Shown: positions 34,139-42,389 of the stretch, one piece after another
Numbering within the stretch: position 1 is the stretch's first letter
How the letters are laid out: each line of letters begins with the position of its first letter
Assembly (NCBI RefSeq): GCF_003075095.1
Contig: NZ_QCZF01000002.1
Coordinates: forward strand, 62,001 to 126,000
DNA length: 64,000 nucleotides
Reading direction: 5' to 3'
DNA from: Blastococcus litoris
Lineage (GTDB): Bacteria; Actinomycetota; Actinomycetes; Mycobacteriales; Geodermatophilaceae
Program-made: the position numbers and the translations under genes
The notes under the pieces: model-generated
What the model was told of the DNA's origin: nothing
Databases searched by the model: none
Seen by the model: the letters and a program-made list of their open reading frames with translations, nothing else

Positions 34139-34801
34139 TCAGGCGTCGAAGCCGGCGCGGTCGACCTTGCGGTGGTACCGCTCGCCGAGCTTGCCGCCGG
34201 ACACCGCCCCGAGGAGGGTGACGGCCAGGATCGCGACCAGGGTGATGATCGTGGCCGTGGTGGCGGTGCCCTCGTCGATCGGGATCCGCGGCAGGTTGAG
34301 CTGCTGGAGGACGTTGTACTGGGCCCCGGCGAGCACGCCGGCGGCGGCCAGGACGAGCACGGCCAGCAGGCCGATCAGCCACACCGCGACGCCCTGCCGG
34401 GCGCCGTCGAAGCGGGACATGCGGCCGGCGACGTAGCCGCCGGCGAGATAGGCGAGGAAGAGGACGACGAGGATGGCGATGCCGCCCCCGATGCCGATCG
34501 TCTCCGCCTGCTCGGCCGCCTCGTCCGCGGTGTCGATGCCCTGGGCCAGGCCGAGCGCGACACCGGCAGCGGACAGGAGGGCGATCAGCAGGACGGCGAG
34601 GCCGTTGGCCGACAGCCAGCCGAAGAACGCCGCACCCCACTTGATGCCGCCGAAGACGGCACGCTGGGCGGCCACCGCCTCCCGGGGCGTCGCACGGGAG
34701 ACCGTTGCGCCCTCGGTGCGGATCGGCGCCGTGCGCTGCTCCCCGCGCGCCGGGTCCTCGTGCTGCGAGCCGTCGTGCCGGGTGTGCTCGTTCTCGGCCA
34801 T
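34139..34801 (-). CDS. Multi-pass membrane protein, unknown function
   Basis: A 220-residue protein from ATG 34801 with GGAGGAGAT upstream. An acidic, hydrophilic N-terminus (1-40) is followed by five helices (GLAVLLIALLSAAGVALGLA, IGGGIAILVVLFLAYLAGGYVAGRM, and others) and a basic end. The YLAGGYVAGRMSRFDGARQG stretch is common in small actinobacterial membrane proteins of unknown role. Confidence 0.72.
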   Translation of the reverse strand: MAENEHTRHDGSQHEDPARGEQRTAPIRTEGATVSRATPREAVAAQRAVFGGIKWGAAFFGWLSANGLAVLLIALLSAAGVALGLAQGIDTADEAAEQAETIGIGGGIAILVVLFLAYLAGGYVAGRMSRFDGARQGVAVWLIGLLAVLVLAAAGVLAGAQYNVLQQLNLPRIPIDEGTATTATIITLVAILAVTLLGAVSGGKLGERYHRKVDRAGFDA

Positions 34802-34942
34802 CCCGAATCTCCTCCGTGCCGTAGGGCCTTCGTCGATCCCCCTGCCATCCGGCCCCCGGTGTCCGGCCCGGCGCAGGGCAAACCGCCGCACGGCCGGCGT
34901 CGCCCGACCGGGTGACGGCTCCCACCCGGTCGGAGGACGGCG

Positions 34943-35356
34943 GTGACGGTGCTGCTGGTCGACGCCGCCAACGTCGTGGGCTCCCGCCCCGACGGGTGGT
35001 GGCGGGACCGAGCCGGTGCGGCGACCCGCCTGCTGGACCGGCTGGCCGCGCTGCCCGGCCGGTCGCTCACGGGCCCCGACGGCGGGGACGTGCTCTGCGA
35101 CGAGGTCGTGGCCGTGGTCGAGGGGCAGGCGCGCGACGTGCCGGCGCCCGACGGCGTCCGGCTCGAGCGCGCGAGCGGGAGCGGCGACGACGTGCTGGCC
35201 GCGTGCGCGGCCCGGCTGTCGGGCGAGGGGCGCCCCCTGCTCGTGGTCACGGCGGACCGGGGGCTGCGCGGCCGGCTGCCGGCCGGCGCCGCGGTCACCG
35301 GTCCCGGGTGGCTGCTCGCGCGGCTCGACGAGATCGGTCGTGCACGACCGGCATGA
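34943..35356 (+). CDS. PIN/NYN-like small protein
   Basis: A 137-residue protein from GTG 34943. VLLVDAANVVGSRPDGWWRDRAGAA and GSGDDVLAACAARL, PLLVVTADRGLRGRL give the alternating strand-helix pattern and the conserved Asp residues of NYN/PIN-type nucleases (DAAN, GDD, TADR). RNA cleavage would be expected, but no target is suggested by the neighbours. Confidence 0.75.
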   Translation: MTVLLVDAANVVGSRPDGWWRDRAGAATRLLDRLAALPGRSLTGPDGGDVLCDEVVAVVEGQARDVPAPDGVRLERASGSGDDVLAACAARLSGEGRPLLVVTADRGLRGRLPAGAAVTGPGWLLARLDEIGRARPA

Positions 35357-35411
35357 CGGCGCGGGGAGCCGGGTAGGCCGACGACGACGTCGTCCCGGAG
35401 GAGCTGAGCCC

Positions 35412-36311
35412 GTGCCCACACCGACCGACCCCGCAGGCCCGCAGCGGGTCCTGATCACCGGGGCCTCGAGCGGCATCGGCCGCGCGACCGCGATCGAGCT
35501 CGCCGGGCGCGGATCACGCCTGGTGCTGGTCGCCCGCGGCCGTGAGTCCCTCGAGGAGGCGGCCGCCGAGGCGCTGTCCGCGGGGGCGGAGGAGGCGCTG
35601 GTCCGGCCCGCGGACGTCATCGACCCCGACGCCGTCCAGGCCGCGGTCGACGACGCGGTCGCCGAGTTCGGCGGCCTCGACGTCGTCGTCCACGCGGCGC
35701 AGGTGATGGCCTACGGCCGGCTCGAGGACGTGCCCCGGGAGGTGTTCGAGCGGACTGTCGACACCGCCGTGCACGGCACCGCGAACGTGGCCCGGTCCGT
35801 CCTGCCGGTCTTCCGGAAGCAGGGCGCCGGGCACCTCGTCGTCGTCAACTCGCTGCTGGGCAACATCGCCGCCCCCCTGATGGGCAGCTACGTCACCGCC
35901 AAGTGGGGCCAGCTCGGTCTCATCCGGGTGCTCCAGCAGGAGACCCGCGACGAGCCGGGCATCTCCGTCTCCGCCGTGCAGCCCGGGGGCGTCGACACCC
36001 CGATCTACTTCCAGGGCGCGACCTGGGCCGGCAGCACGGGCCGCCCGCCGCCGCCGGTGTACTCGCCGCAGCGGGTGGCGCGGGCGGTGCTGTCGACCCT
36101 CGACCGGCCGCGGCGGATCGTGCAGTCGGGCATCTTCAACCCGCTGATCACCGCCGGGTTCCGCCTGGTGCCCGGTGTCTTCGACCTCCTGGTGGGGCCG
36201 CTGCTGCAGCGGATGGCGATCGCGAACGACGACTCCCCGCCGACGGAGGGCAACGTCTTCGAGTCCCGCCCGGCCGGCAACGCCACCGAGGGCCGGTGGC
36301 GCAGCATCTAG
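35412..36311 (+). CDS. Short-chain dehydrogenase/reductase
   Basis: A 299-residue SDR from GTG 35412 with GGAGGAG upstream. TGASSGIGRATAIELAGRG is the NAD(P)-binding loop, and NSLLG...SYVTAKWGQ gives the catalytic Ser-Tyr-Lys. The extra C-terminal 70 residues include hydrophobic stretches, as in membrane-associated SDRs. It converges on the SDR of the glutamylation cluster and seems unrelated to it. Confidence 0.85.
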   Translation: MPTPTDPAGPQRVLITGASSGIGRATAIELAGRGSRLVLVARGRESLEEAAAEALSAGAEEALVRPADVIDPDAVQAAVDDAVAEFGGLDVVVHAAQVMAYGRLEDVPREVFERTVDTAVHGTANVARSVLPVFRKQGAGHLVVVNSLLGNIAAPLMGSYVTAKWGQLGLIRVLQQETRDEPGISVSAVQPGGVDTPIYFQGATWAGSTGRPPPPVYSPQRVARAVLSTLDRPRRIVQSGIFNPLITAGFRLVPGVFDLLVGPLLQRMAIANDDSPPTEGNVFESRPAGNATEGRWRSI

Positions 36312-36317
36312 GAGGGC

Positions 36318-37097
36318 CTACAGCGGCGTCACGTAGGCGCCGCTGATCCCGCCGTCGACCAGGAACTCCGACGCGGTGATGAACGAGGAGTCGTCGCTGG
36401 CCAGGAACGCCACGGCCGCGGCGATCTCCTCGGGGCGGGCGAACCGGCCGACCGGGATGTGCACGAGCCGACGTGCGGCCCGCTCCGGGTCCTTGGCGAA
36501 CAGCTCCTGCAGCAACGGGGTGTCGACCGGCCCGGGGGAGAGCGCGTTGACCCGGATGCCCTCGCGGGCGAACTGCACGCCCAGCTCGCGGGACATCGCG
36601 AGCACACCGCCCTTGGACGCGGTGTAGGAGATCTGCGACGTCGCGGCGCCCATCCGGGCCACGAAGGACGCGGTGTTGATGATCGAGCCGCGCCCGCGCG
36701 CCTGCATGTGCGGGATCGCGGCCTTGCAGCACAGGTAGACCGAGGTCAGGTTGACCTCCTGCACCCGGCGCCAGGCGTCCAGCCCGGTGGTGAGGATCGA
36801 GTCGTCGTCCGGCGGTGAGATGCCGGCGTTGTTGAACGCGACGTCGAGGCCGCCGTAGGTGTCGACGGCGGCCTGGAACAGCGCGTCGACCTGCTCGGGG
36901 GAGGTGACGTCGACCTGGACGAAGGTGCCGCCGACGTCCTCGGCCGCGGCCTTCCCGGTGCCGGGGTCGATGTCGCCCACGACGACGTGTGCGCCCTCGC
37001 TCGCGAACCGGCGGGCCGTCGCCAGCCCGATGCCGCTCGCCCCGCCGGTCACCACCGCCACCCGGTCGACCAGCCGGCGCACCACTGCCTCGCTCAC
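36318..37097 (-). CDS. SDR oxidoreductase of the glutamylation cluster
   Basis: A 259-residue SDR starting at GTG 37097, two bases after the aldehyde-dehydrogenase stop. TGGASGIGLATARRFASEG, NNAG, and the catalytic NTASF...SYTASKGG (Ser, Tyr, Lys) are intact. In a route for a gamma-glutamylated amino alcohol it could oxidise the alcohol to the aldehyde used by the adjacent aldehyde dehydrogenase. That role comes from position only. Confidence 0.85.
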   Translation of the reverse strand: MSEAVVRRLVDRVAVVTGGASGIGLATARRFASEGAHVVVGDIDPGTGKAAAEDVGGTFVQVDVTSPEQVDALFQAAVDTYGGLDVAFNNAGISPPDDDSILTTGLDAWRRVQEVNLTSVYLCCKAAIPHMQARGRGSIINTASFVARMGAATSQISYTASKGGVLAMSRELGVQFAREGIRVNALSPGPVDTPLLQELFAKDPERAARRLVHIPVGRFARPEEIAAAVAFLASDDSSFITASEFLVDGGISGAYVTPL

Positions 37098-37099
37098 GT

Positions 37100-38470
37100 T
37101 CAGACCTCCGTCGACAGGAACACGTTCTTCTCCTCGGTGAACGAGTGCAGCGCGTCCGGCCCGAGCTCCCGCCCGAGGCCGGACTGCTTGAAGCCCCCGA
37201 ACGGCGTCGAGTAGCGCACCGAGGAGTTGCTGTTGACCGACAGGTTGCCGGCCTCGATCCCGCGGGAGACGCGCAGCGCGCGGCCCAGGTCACGGGTCCA
37301 GATCGACCCGGACAGGCCGTACTCGCCCTGGTTGGCGATCCGCACGGCGTCGTCCTCGTCCTCGAACGGGACGACGGCCACCACGGGCCCGAAGATCTCG
37401 TCGGTCACCGCGCGGTCGGCCGGGTCGACCGGCGCGAGGACCGTCGGGGGGAACCAGAAGCCGGGGCCGTCGGGGGCCGTCCCGCGGAAGGCCACCGGTG
37501 CGTCGTCGGGCACGTAGGAGGAGACCCGCTCCCACTGGCCGCGGCTGATCAGGGGACCCATCTGGGCGGTGTCCATCGCCGGGTCCTCGACCCGGAATCC
37601 GGTCACGGCGGGCTCGAGCAGCGCCATGAACCTGTCGTAGGCCGACCGCTGCACGAGGATCCGGGACCGGGCGCAGCAGTCCTGCCCGGCGTTGTCGAAG
37701 ACCGCACCCGGAGCTCCGGCGGCCGCCTTCTCCAGGTCGGCGTCGGCGAAGACGACGTTGGCGCTCTTGCCGCCGAGCTCGAGGGTCACCCGCTTGACCC
37801 GGTCCGCGCAGCCCCGCATGACGCCCTTGCCGACCTCGGTCGAGCCGGTGAAGACGATCTTCCGGACGTCCGGGTGCTCGACCAGCCGCTGCCCGACGAC
37901 CGTGCCCTTGCCCGGCAGCACGGTGAACACGCCCTCGGGCAGGCCGGCCTCCAGCGCCAGCTCGGCGAGGCGCATCGCGGTCAGCGGGGTCAGCTCGGCG
38001 GGCTTGAGCACGACCGCGTTGCCGGCGGCGAGCGCGGGCGCGAACGCCCAGCCGGCGATGGGCATCGGGAAGTTCCAGGGCACGATGGCGCCCACGACGC
38101 CCAGCGGCTCGTGGAAGGTGACGTCGACGCCGCCGGCCACCGGGATCTGCTTGCCGATCAGCCGCTCGGGCGCCGCGCTGTAGTAGGTGAGGACGTCGCG
38201 GACGTTGCCGGCCTCCCAGCGGGCGTTGCCGATCGTGTGCCCGGAGTTGCGCACCTCGAGCTGCGCCAGCTCCTCGGCGTGGGCGTCGACCTGCTCGGCG
38301 AACCGGCGCAGGAGCCGGCCGCGGTCGGCCGGGGCCACCGTCCGCCACGACTCGAAGGCGCGCCGGGCCCGGGCGACGGCGGCGTCGGTCTGCTCGACGT
38401 CCGCGAGCGGGACGGTGGTGAGGACCTCTTCGGTGGCGGGGTTGACGACGTCGTAGGACGTATCGCTCAC
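37100..38470 (-). CDS. Aldehyde dehydrogenase (PuuC-like context)
   Basis: A 456-residue NAD(P)-dependent aldehyde dehydrogenase from GTG 38470. VPWNFPMPIAGWAFAPALAAGNAVVLKPAE, FTGSTEVGK, the general base in ELGGKS and the catalytic Cys265 (NAGQDCC) are all present; a second Cys follows directly at 266. The start overlaps the glutamine-synthetase stop by four bases. It probably oxidises a gamma-glutamyl amino-aldehyde to the acid, the step done by PuuC in putrescine breakdown. Confidence 0.88.
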   Translation of the reverse strand: MSDTSYDVVNPATEEVLTTVPLADVEQTDAAVARARRAFESWRTVAPADRGRLLRRFAEQVDAHAEELAQLEVRNSGHTIGNARWEAGNVRDVLTYYSAAPERLIGKQIPVAGGVDVTFHEPLGVVGAIVPWNFPMPIAGWAFAPALAAGNAVVLKPAELTPLTAMRLAELALEAGLPEGVFTVLPGKGTVVGQRLVEHPDVRKIVFTGSTEVGKGVMRGCADRVKRVTLELGGKSANVVFADADLEKAAAGAPGAVFDNAGQDCCARSRILVQRSAYDRFMALLEPAVTGFRVEDPAMDTAQMGPLISRGQWERVSSYVPDDAPVAFRGTAPDGPGFWFPPTVLAPVDPADRAVTDEIFGPVVAVVPFEDEDDAVRIANQGEYGLSGSIWTRDLGRALRVSRGIEAGNLSVNSNSSVRYSTPFGGFKQSGLGRELGPDALHSFTEEKNVFLSTEV

Positions 38471-39828
38471 AAGCGCTCGAACCCCCGGAACCTCTCCCAG
38501 TCCGTGACCGCCCGCCCGAACGCGGCCAGCTCCACGGCGGCCATGTTGGCGTAGTGGTCCACCACGTCGTCGCCGAATGTAGTGCGGGCGAACGCGCTGC
38601 CCACCCAGAGGTCGCGGGCCTCACCGAGGCTGGTCGGCACGTGCTCGGCGGTGGGGTCCTCGTAGGCGTTGCCCTCGAACGGCGGCTCCAGCTCGAGCCG
38701 CTCCTCGATGCCGGCCAGCCCGGCCGCGACGATCGCCGCCGTCGCCAGGTAGGGGTTCACGTCGCCGCCGGGGATGCGGTTCTCCAGCCGCAGCGAGGGA
38801 CCGTGCCCGACGAGCCGGAAGGCGCAGGTGCGGTTGTCGCGGCCCCAGCGCAGCGCGGTGGGGGCGAACGAGCCCTCGACGAAGCGCTTGTAGGAGTTGA
38901 TGTTCGGTGCGAGGAGCAGGGTCAGCTCGCGCACGTACTTCAGCTGACCGGCGACGAAGGACCGGCCGACGTCGGACAGCCCGTGCCCGTCGTCGGCGAG
39001 CACCATCGCGCCGTCGGTGCCGCGGAAGCTGCAGTGGACGTGGCACGAGTTGCCCTCGCGCGCGTCGAACTTCGCCATGAAGGTCAGCGCCATGCCCTCC
39101 TGGGCAGCGATCTCCTTGGCGCCGTTCTTGTAGATGACGTGGCCGTCGCAGGTGCGGCACGCCTCGTCGTAGAGGAAGGCGATCTCGTGCTGGCCGAGGT
39201 TGCACTCGCCCTTGGCCGACTCGACGACGAGCCCGGCGCCGGTCATGTCGTTGCGGATGCGCCGCAGCAGCGGCTCGATCCGCGCGGTGCCCAGGACGGA
39301 GTAGTCGACGTTGTACTGGTTCGCCGGCGTGAGGTCCCGGTACCCGGAGCTCCACGCCTGCTCGTAGGTGTCCCGGAAGACGAGGAACTCCAGCTCGGTC
39401 CCGACGAAGGCCTGCATGCCGGCGGCGGCCAGGCGCTCGGTCTGCCGGGCGAGCACCTGCCGCGGCGAGGCGACGACCGGGCTGCCGTCCTCCCACCGGA
39501 GGTCGGCCAGCACCATCGCCGTCCCGGGGTTCCAGGGCACCGGCCGCAGGGTGGAGAGGTCCGGCTGCATCACGAAGTCGCCGTAGCCGCGCGACCACGA
39601 CGACATCGCGTAGCCCTCGACGGTGTTCATGTCGACGTCGACGGCGAGCAGGTAGTTGCAGCCCTCGGTGGCGTGCTCCAGGACGACGTCCAGGAAGTAG
39701 CGCGCGTGCAGCCGCTTGCCCTGCAGGCGGCCCTGCATGTCGGTGAACGCGACGAGCACCGTGTCGATCTCGCCCGAGCCGACCTGCCGGCGCAGCTCGT
39801 CCACGCCGAGGACCGGCTCCGTGCTCAT
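38467..39828 (-). CDS. Glutamine synthetase-like gamma-glutamylamide synthetase (GlnA4 type)
   Basis: A 453-residue protein of the type I glutamine-synthetase fold. The segment GCNYLLAVDVDMNTVEGYAM, the Glu cluster in GTELEFLVF, GECNLGQHEIAF and NSCHVHCSF, and the C-terminal RLVGHGPSLRLENRIPGGD are all conserved. The GCNYLLAVD...MNTV.GYAMSSW stretch strongly recalls Streptomyces GlnA4, which joins glutamate to ethanolamine rather than ammonia; PuuA does the same with putrescine. ATP-dependent gamma-glutamylation of an amine is therefore more likely than glutamine synthesis. It is first gene of a three-gene operon. Confidence 0.88.
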   Translation of the reverse strand: MSTEPVLGVDELRRQVGSGEIDTVLVAFTDMQGRLQGKRLHARYFLDVVLEHATEGCNYLLAVDVDMNTVEGYAMSSWSRGYGDFVMQPDLSTLRPVPWNPGTAMVLADLRWEDGSPVVASPRQVLARQTERLAAAGMQAFVGTELEFLVFRDTYEQAWSSGYRDLTPANQYNVDYSVLGTARIEPLLRRIRNDMTGAGLVVESAKGECNLGQHEIAFLYDEACRTCDGHVIYKNGAKEIAAQEGMALTFMAKFDAREGNSCHVHCSFRGTDGAMVLADDGHGLSDVGRSFVAGQLKYVRELTLLLAPNINSYKRFVEGSFAPTALRWGRDNRTCAFRLVGHGPSLRLENRIPGGDVNPYLATAAIVAAGLAGIEERLELEPPFEGNAYEDPTAEHVPTSLGEARDLWVGSAFARTTFGDDVVDHYANMAAVELAAFGRAVTDWERFRGFERL

Positions 39829-40054
39829 CCGCGCACCTCCGTCCTGGCTGCCCCGGCGGAGGGGTCAGAGGGCGGACACTAAGCGCCCGCCGTCGCGGGC
39901 CACAAGCGGCGACCTGACGGTGTGACCTGGCCGTTTCCGTCCGGCCACGGTCCTGCATCGGTCCGGGCGCAGGCGCGTCCGCCTCTTGACCAGCGGGCGA
40001 CCACGGCCCACCCTGACCGGCCACCGAGCAAGCCCACCTCCCAGGGAGACGCGC
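39829..40054. promoter_or_regulatory. Divergent control region of the glutamylation cluster
   Basis: These 226 bases hold the promoters for the leftward operon and the rightward permease gene. TTGACC at 39986-39991 with CACCCT 17 bases on is a weak sigma-70-like pair for the permease, and AGGGAG at 40043-40048 is its ribosome site. No clear operator palindrome was found, and no regulator gene lies in the cluster. Confidence 0.4.
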
Positions 40055-41590
40055 ATGTCCGCACCTCAGCCCCGCGGCGCCTCGGGCGTCACGTACACGC
40101 ACGCGGCGGACGGCTACTTCGACAAGCGGGGGCTGACCCGGACCGCCGGCTTCTGGGGGCTGTGGGGTCTGGGGGTGGCCGCCGTCGTCTCCGGCGACTT
40201 CTCCGGGTGGAACTTCGGCATCGGTGGTGCCGGCTGGGGTGGCTTCCTGATCGCCACGGTCATCGTCACGCTGATGTACGTCACCATGATCGGCAGCATC
40301 GGCGAGATGTCGGCGGCCATGCCGCACACCGGTGGCGCCTACTCCTTCGCCCGGTCGGCGATGGGCCCGTGGGGCGGCTTCGTCACCGGGCTGGCCGAGA
40401 CCATCGAGTACGTCGCGACGACGGCGGTCATCGTCTACTTCTCCGCGGCGTACGCCGACAGCATCACCGACGAGCTGTTCGGGCTGTCGATGCCGGGCTG
40501 GGTCTGGTGGGTCATCCTGTACGCGCTGTTCCTGGCGCTGAACATCGCCGGCGCCGAGGTGTCCTTCCGGTTCGCGGTCGTCGTCGCCGTCCTCTCCCTG
40601 GCGGTCATCGCCCTGTTCGCCGTCATGGCGCTCTTCTCGGGCGCCCTGGACTTCGGCAACCTCTTCGACATCGAGCCCGAGGCGGGCAACAGCGACTTCG
40701 TCCCGTTCGGCTGGTGGCAGGTCGTCCTGGCCATGCCGTTCGCCATGTGGCTGTACCTGGGCATCGAGGAGCTCCCGCTGGCCGCCGAGGAGTCGCACAT
40801 GCCGGCCCGGGACATCCCGCGCGCGGGCATGTGGGGTCTGGGCACGCTGATCGTCAGCGGCGGGCTCGTGCTGCTGCTCAACCCGGCCGTGGTGGGCGCC
40901 TCGGCGATCGGCGAGTCGGGGGAGCCCCTGCTCGACGGCTTCCGCGCGATCCTGCCGAACAGCGACGTGGCGGCGATCCTGTCCCTGTTCGCGCTGATCG
41001 GCCTGTTCGCCTCGCTGCAGGGGATCATGTACGCCTACGGGCGCAACATCTACTCCCTCTCGCGGGCCGGTTACTACCCGAAGGTGCTGTCGCTGACGGG
41101 GAGCCGCAAGACCCCGTGGATCGCGCTGGTCGCCGGTGCGGTGATCGGCATCGTCGCGCTGGTCGTGGTCGACACCGGGGGCGAGACGGCCGGTGCGATC
41201 GTCCTCAACATCGCGGTGTGGGGCGCGGTCATCGCCTACCTGCTGCAGATGGTCGCGTACGTGATGCTGCGCCGGAAGTTCCCGAACGCCCGCCGTCCCT
41301 ACCGCAGCCCCTTCGGCATCCCGGGCGCGGTCTTCGCCGGGGCGATCGCCGCGCTGATCTTCGTCGGCGTGATGCTCAACGAGGACTACCGCCCGGCGAT
41401 CGTCGCGATCGCGATCGTGTTCGCCGTCGGCCTGGTGGCCTTCGCCGCCTTCGGCCGGCACCGGCTCGTGCTGTCGCCGGAGGAGGAGTACGCGATGTCC
41501 GGTGGCCTCCACGGCGACCCGCAGGAGGAGGGCTACGGCGCCATCGACGTCGGCGACATCGACCCGGAGGCGCGCTCGCGCACCAGCTGA
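40055..41590 (+). CDS. APC-family permease, ethanolamine-permease type
   Basis: A 511-residue transporter with 12 predicted helices. YFDKRGLTRTAGFWGLWGLG, VVSGDFSGWNFGIGGAGWGG and PHTGGAYSFARSAMGPWGGF match the pattern of the ethanolamine permease Eat (TIGR00908). It would bring the amine into the cell by cation symport. A hydrophilic C-terminus follows the last helix. It is divergent from the synthetase operon and convergent with the gamma-glutamyl hydrolase. Confidence 0.85.
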   Translation: MSAPQPRGASGVTYTHAADGYFDKRGLTRTAGFWGLWGLGVAAVVSGDFSGWNFGIGGAGWGGFLIATVIVTLMYVTMIGSIGEMSAAMPHTGGAYSFARSAMGPWGGFVTGLAETIEYVATTAVIVYFSAAYADSITDELFGLSMPGWVWWVILYALFLALNIAGAEVSFRFAVVVAVLSLAVIALFAVMALFSGALDFGNLFDIEPEAGNSDFVPFGWWQVVLAMPFAMWLYLGIEELPLAAEESHMPARDIPRAGMWGLGTLIVSGGLVLLLNPAVVGASAIGESGEPLLDGFRAILPNSDVAAILSLFALIGLFASLQGIMYAYGRNIYSLSRAGYYPKVLSLTGSRKTPWIALVAGAVIGIVALVVVDTGGETAGAIVLNIAVWGAVIAYLLQMVAYVMLRRKFPNARRPYRSPFGIPGAVFAGAIAALIFVGVMLNEDYRPAIVAIAIVFAVGLVAFAAFGRHRLVLSPEEEYAMSGGLHGDPQEEGYGAIDVGDIDPEARSRTS

Positions 41591-41594
41591 GGGG

Positions 41595-42281
41595 TCAGCC
41601 GGCCGCCGCCACGTGCGCGGCGAACAGGCGGTGGTCGGCGCCCTCTTCCGGGTGCCACTGCACGCCCAGGCAGAACCTGCGGCCGGCCGCCTCGACCGCC
41701 TCGACCACCCCGTCCTCCGCCCAGGCCGACGGCGTCAGGTCCGGCGCCAGGCGGTCGACCGCCTGGTGGTGGTGGCAGGCCACCGGCGCGGTCGGCCCCA
41801 GGATCCGGTGCAGCGCCGTGCCGGGCTCCGTCCGGACCTCGCGAGCCTGGTAGGCGCCCGGGCCGGGGTCGTGCGTGCCGGCGGACCCGACGTCCGGCAG
41901 GTGCTGCACGAGGTCGCCCCCCAGCGCGACGTTGAGCAGCTGCATGCCGCGGCAGATCGCCAGCAGCGGCAGGTCGCGGTCGAGGGCGGCCTCGAGGGCG
42001 GCGAGCTCCGACTCGTCGCGCTCGGGCCGGATGACGGCGGTGTGCGGTCCGGCGGACTGCCCGTAGCGGGCCGGGTCGACGTCGGCCCCACCGGCGACGA
42101 CCAGCCCGTCGAGCCGGCTCACCACCTCGGCGCTGATCGCGCCCGTGGGCAGCAGCACCGGTTCCCCGCCGGCCTCGGCGACGGCGTCCGCGTACGACGC
42201 CGGGAGCAGGACGGCCGGTACGTGCCAGGTACCCCACTGCGCCTGCTCGCGGTAGGTCGTGATGCCGATCAGCGGGCGCAT
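41595..42281 (-). CDS. Class I glutamine amidotransferase-like gamma-glutamyl hydrolase (PuuD type)
   Basis: A 228-residue peptidase C26 protein. The nucleophile Cys110 in LLAICRGMQLLN and the His-Glu of GVQWHPEE are intact, and the N-terminal IGITTYREQAQWG is PuuD-like. It would release free glutamate from the gamma-glutamylated acid, ending the route begun by the GlnA4-like enzyme. It stands four bases from the convergent permease gene. Confidence 0.9.
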   Translation of the reverse strand: MRPLIGITTYREQAQWGTWHVPAVLLPASYADAVAEAGGEPVLLPTGAISAEVVSRLDGLVVAGGADVDPARYGQSAGPHTAVIRPERDESELAALEAALDRDLPLLAICRGMQLLNVALGGDLVQHLPDVGSAGTHDPGPGAYQAREVRTEPGTALHRILGPTAPVACHHHQAVDRLAPDLTPSAWAEDGVVEAVEAAGRRFCLGVQWHPEEGADHRLFAAHVAAAG

Positions 42282-42389
42282 CGGGCCTCCATGCAGGTCA
42301 GTGTGCCCTGCCGTGCCGCAACCTCTGTCGCACGCGGAACGGCGAGGTCTACTCTCCGCCTCCTCGCTGGGCCGGTCGGGGGAGGCGCC

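Noticed and set aside
38621-41512. A 963-codon minus-strand open frame
   Set aside because: It crosses the glutamine-synthetase gene, the divergent promoter region and the permease gene in a wrong frame; composition is typical of a shadow.
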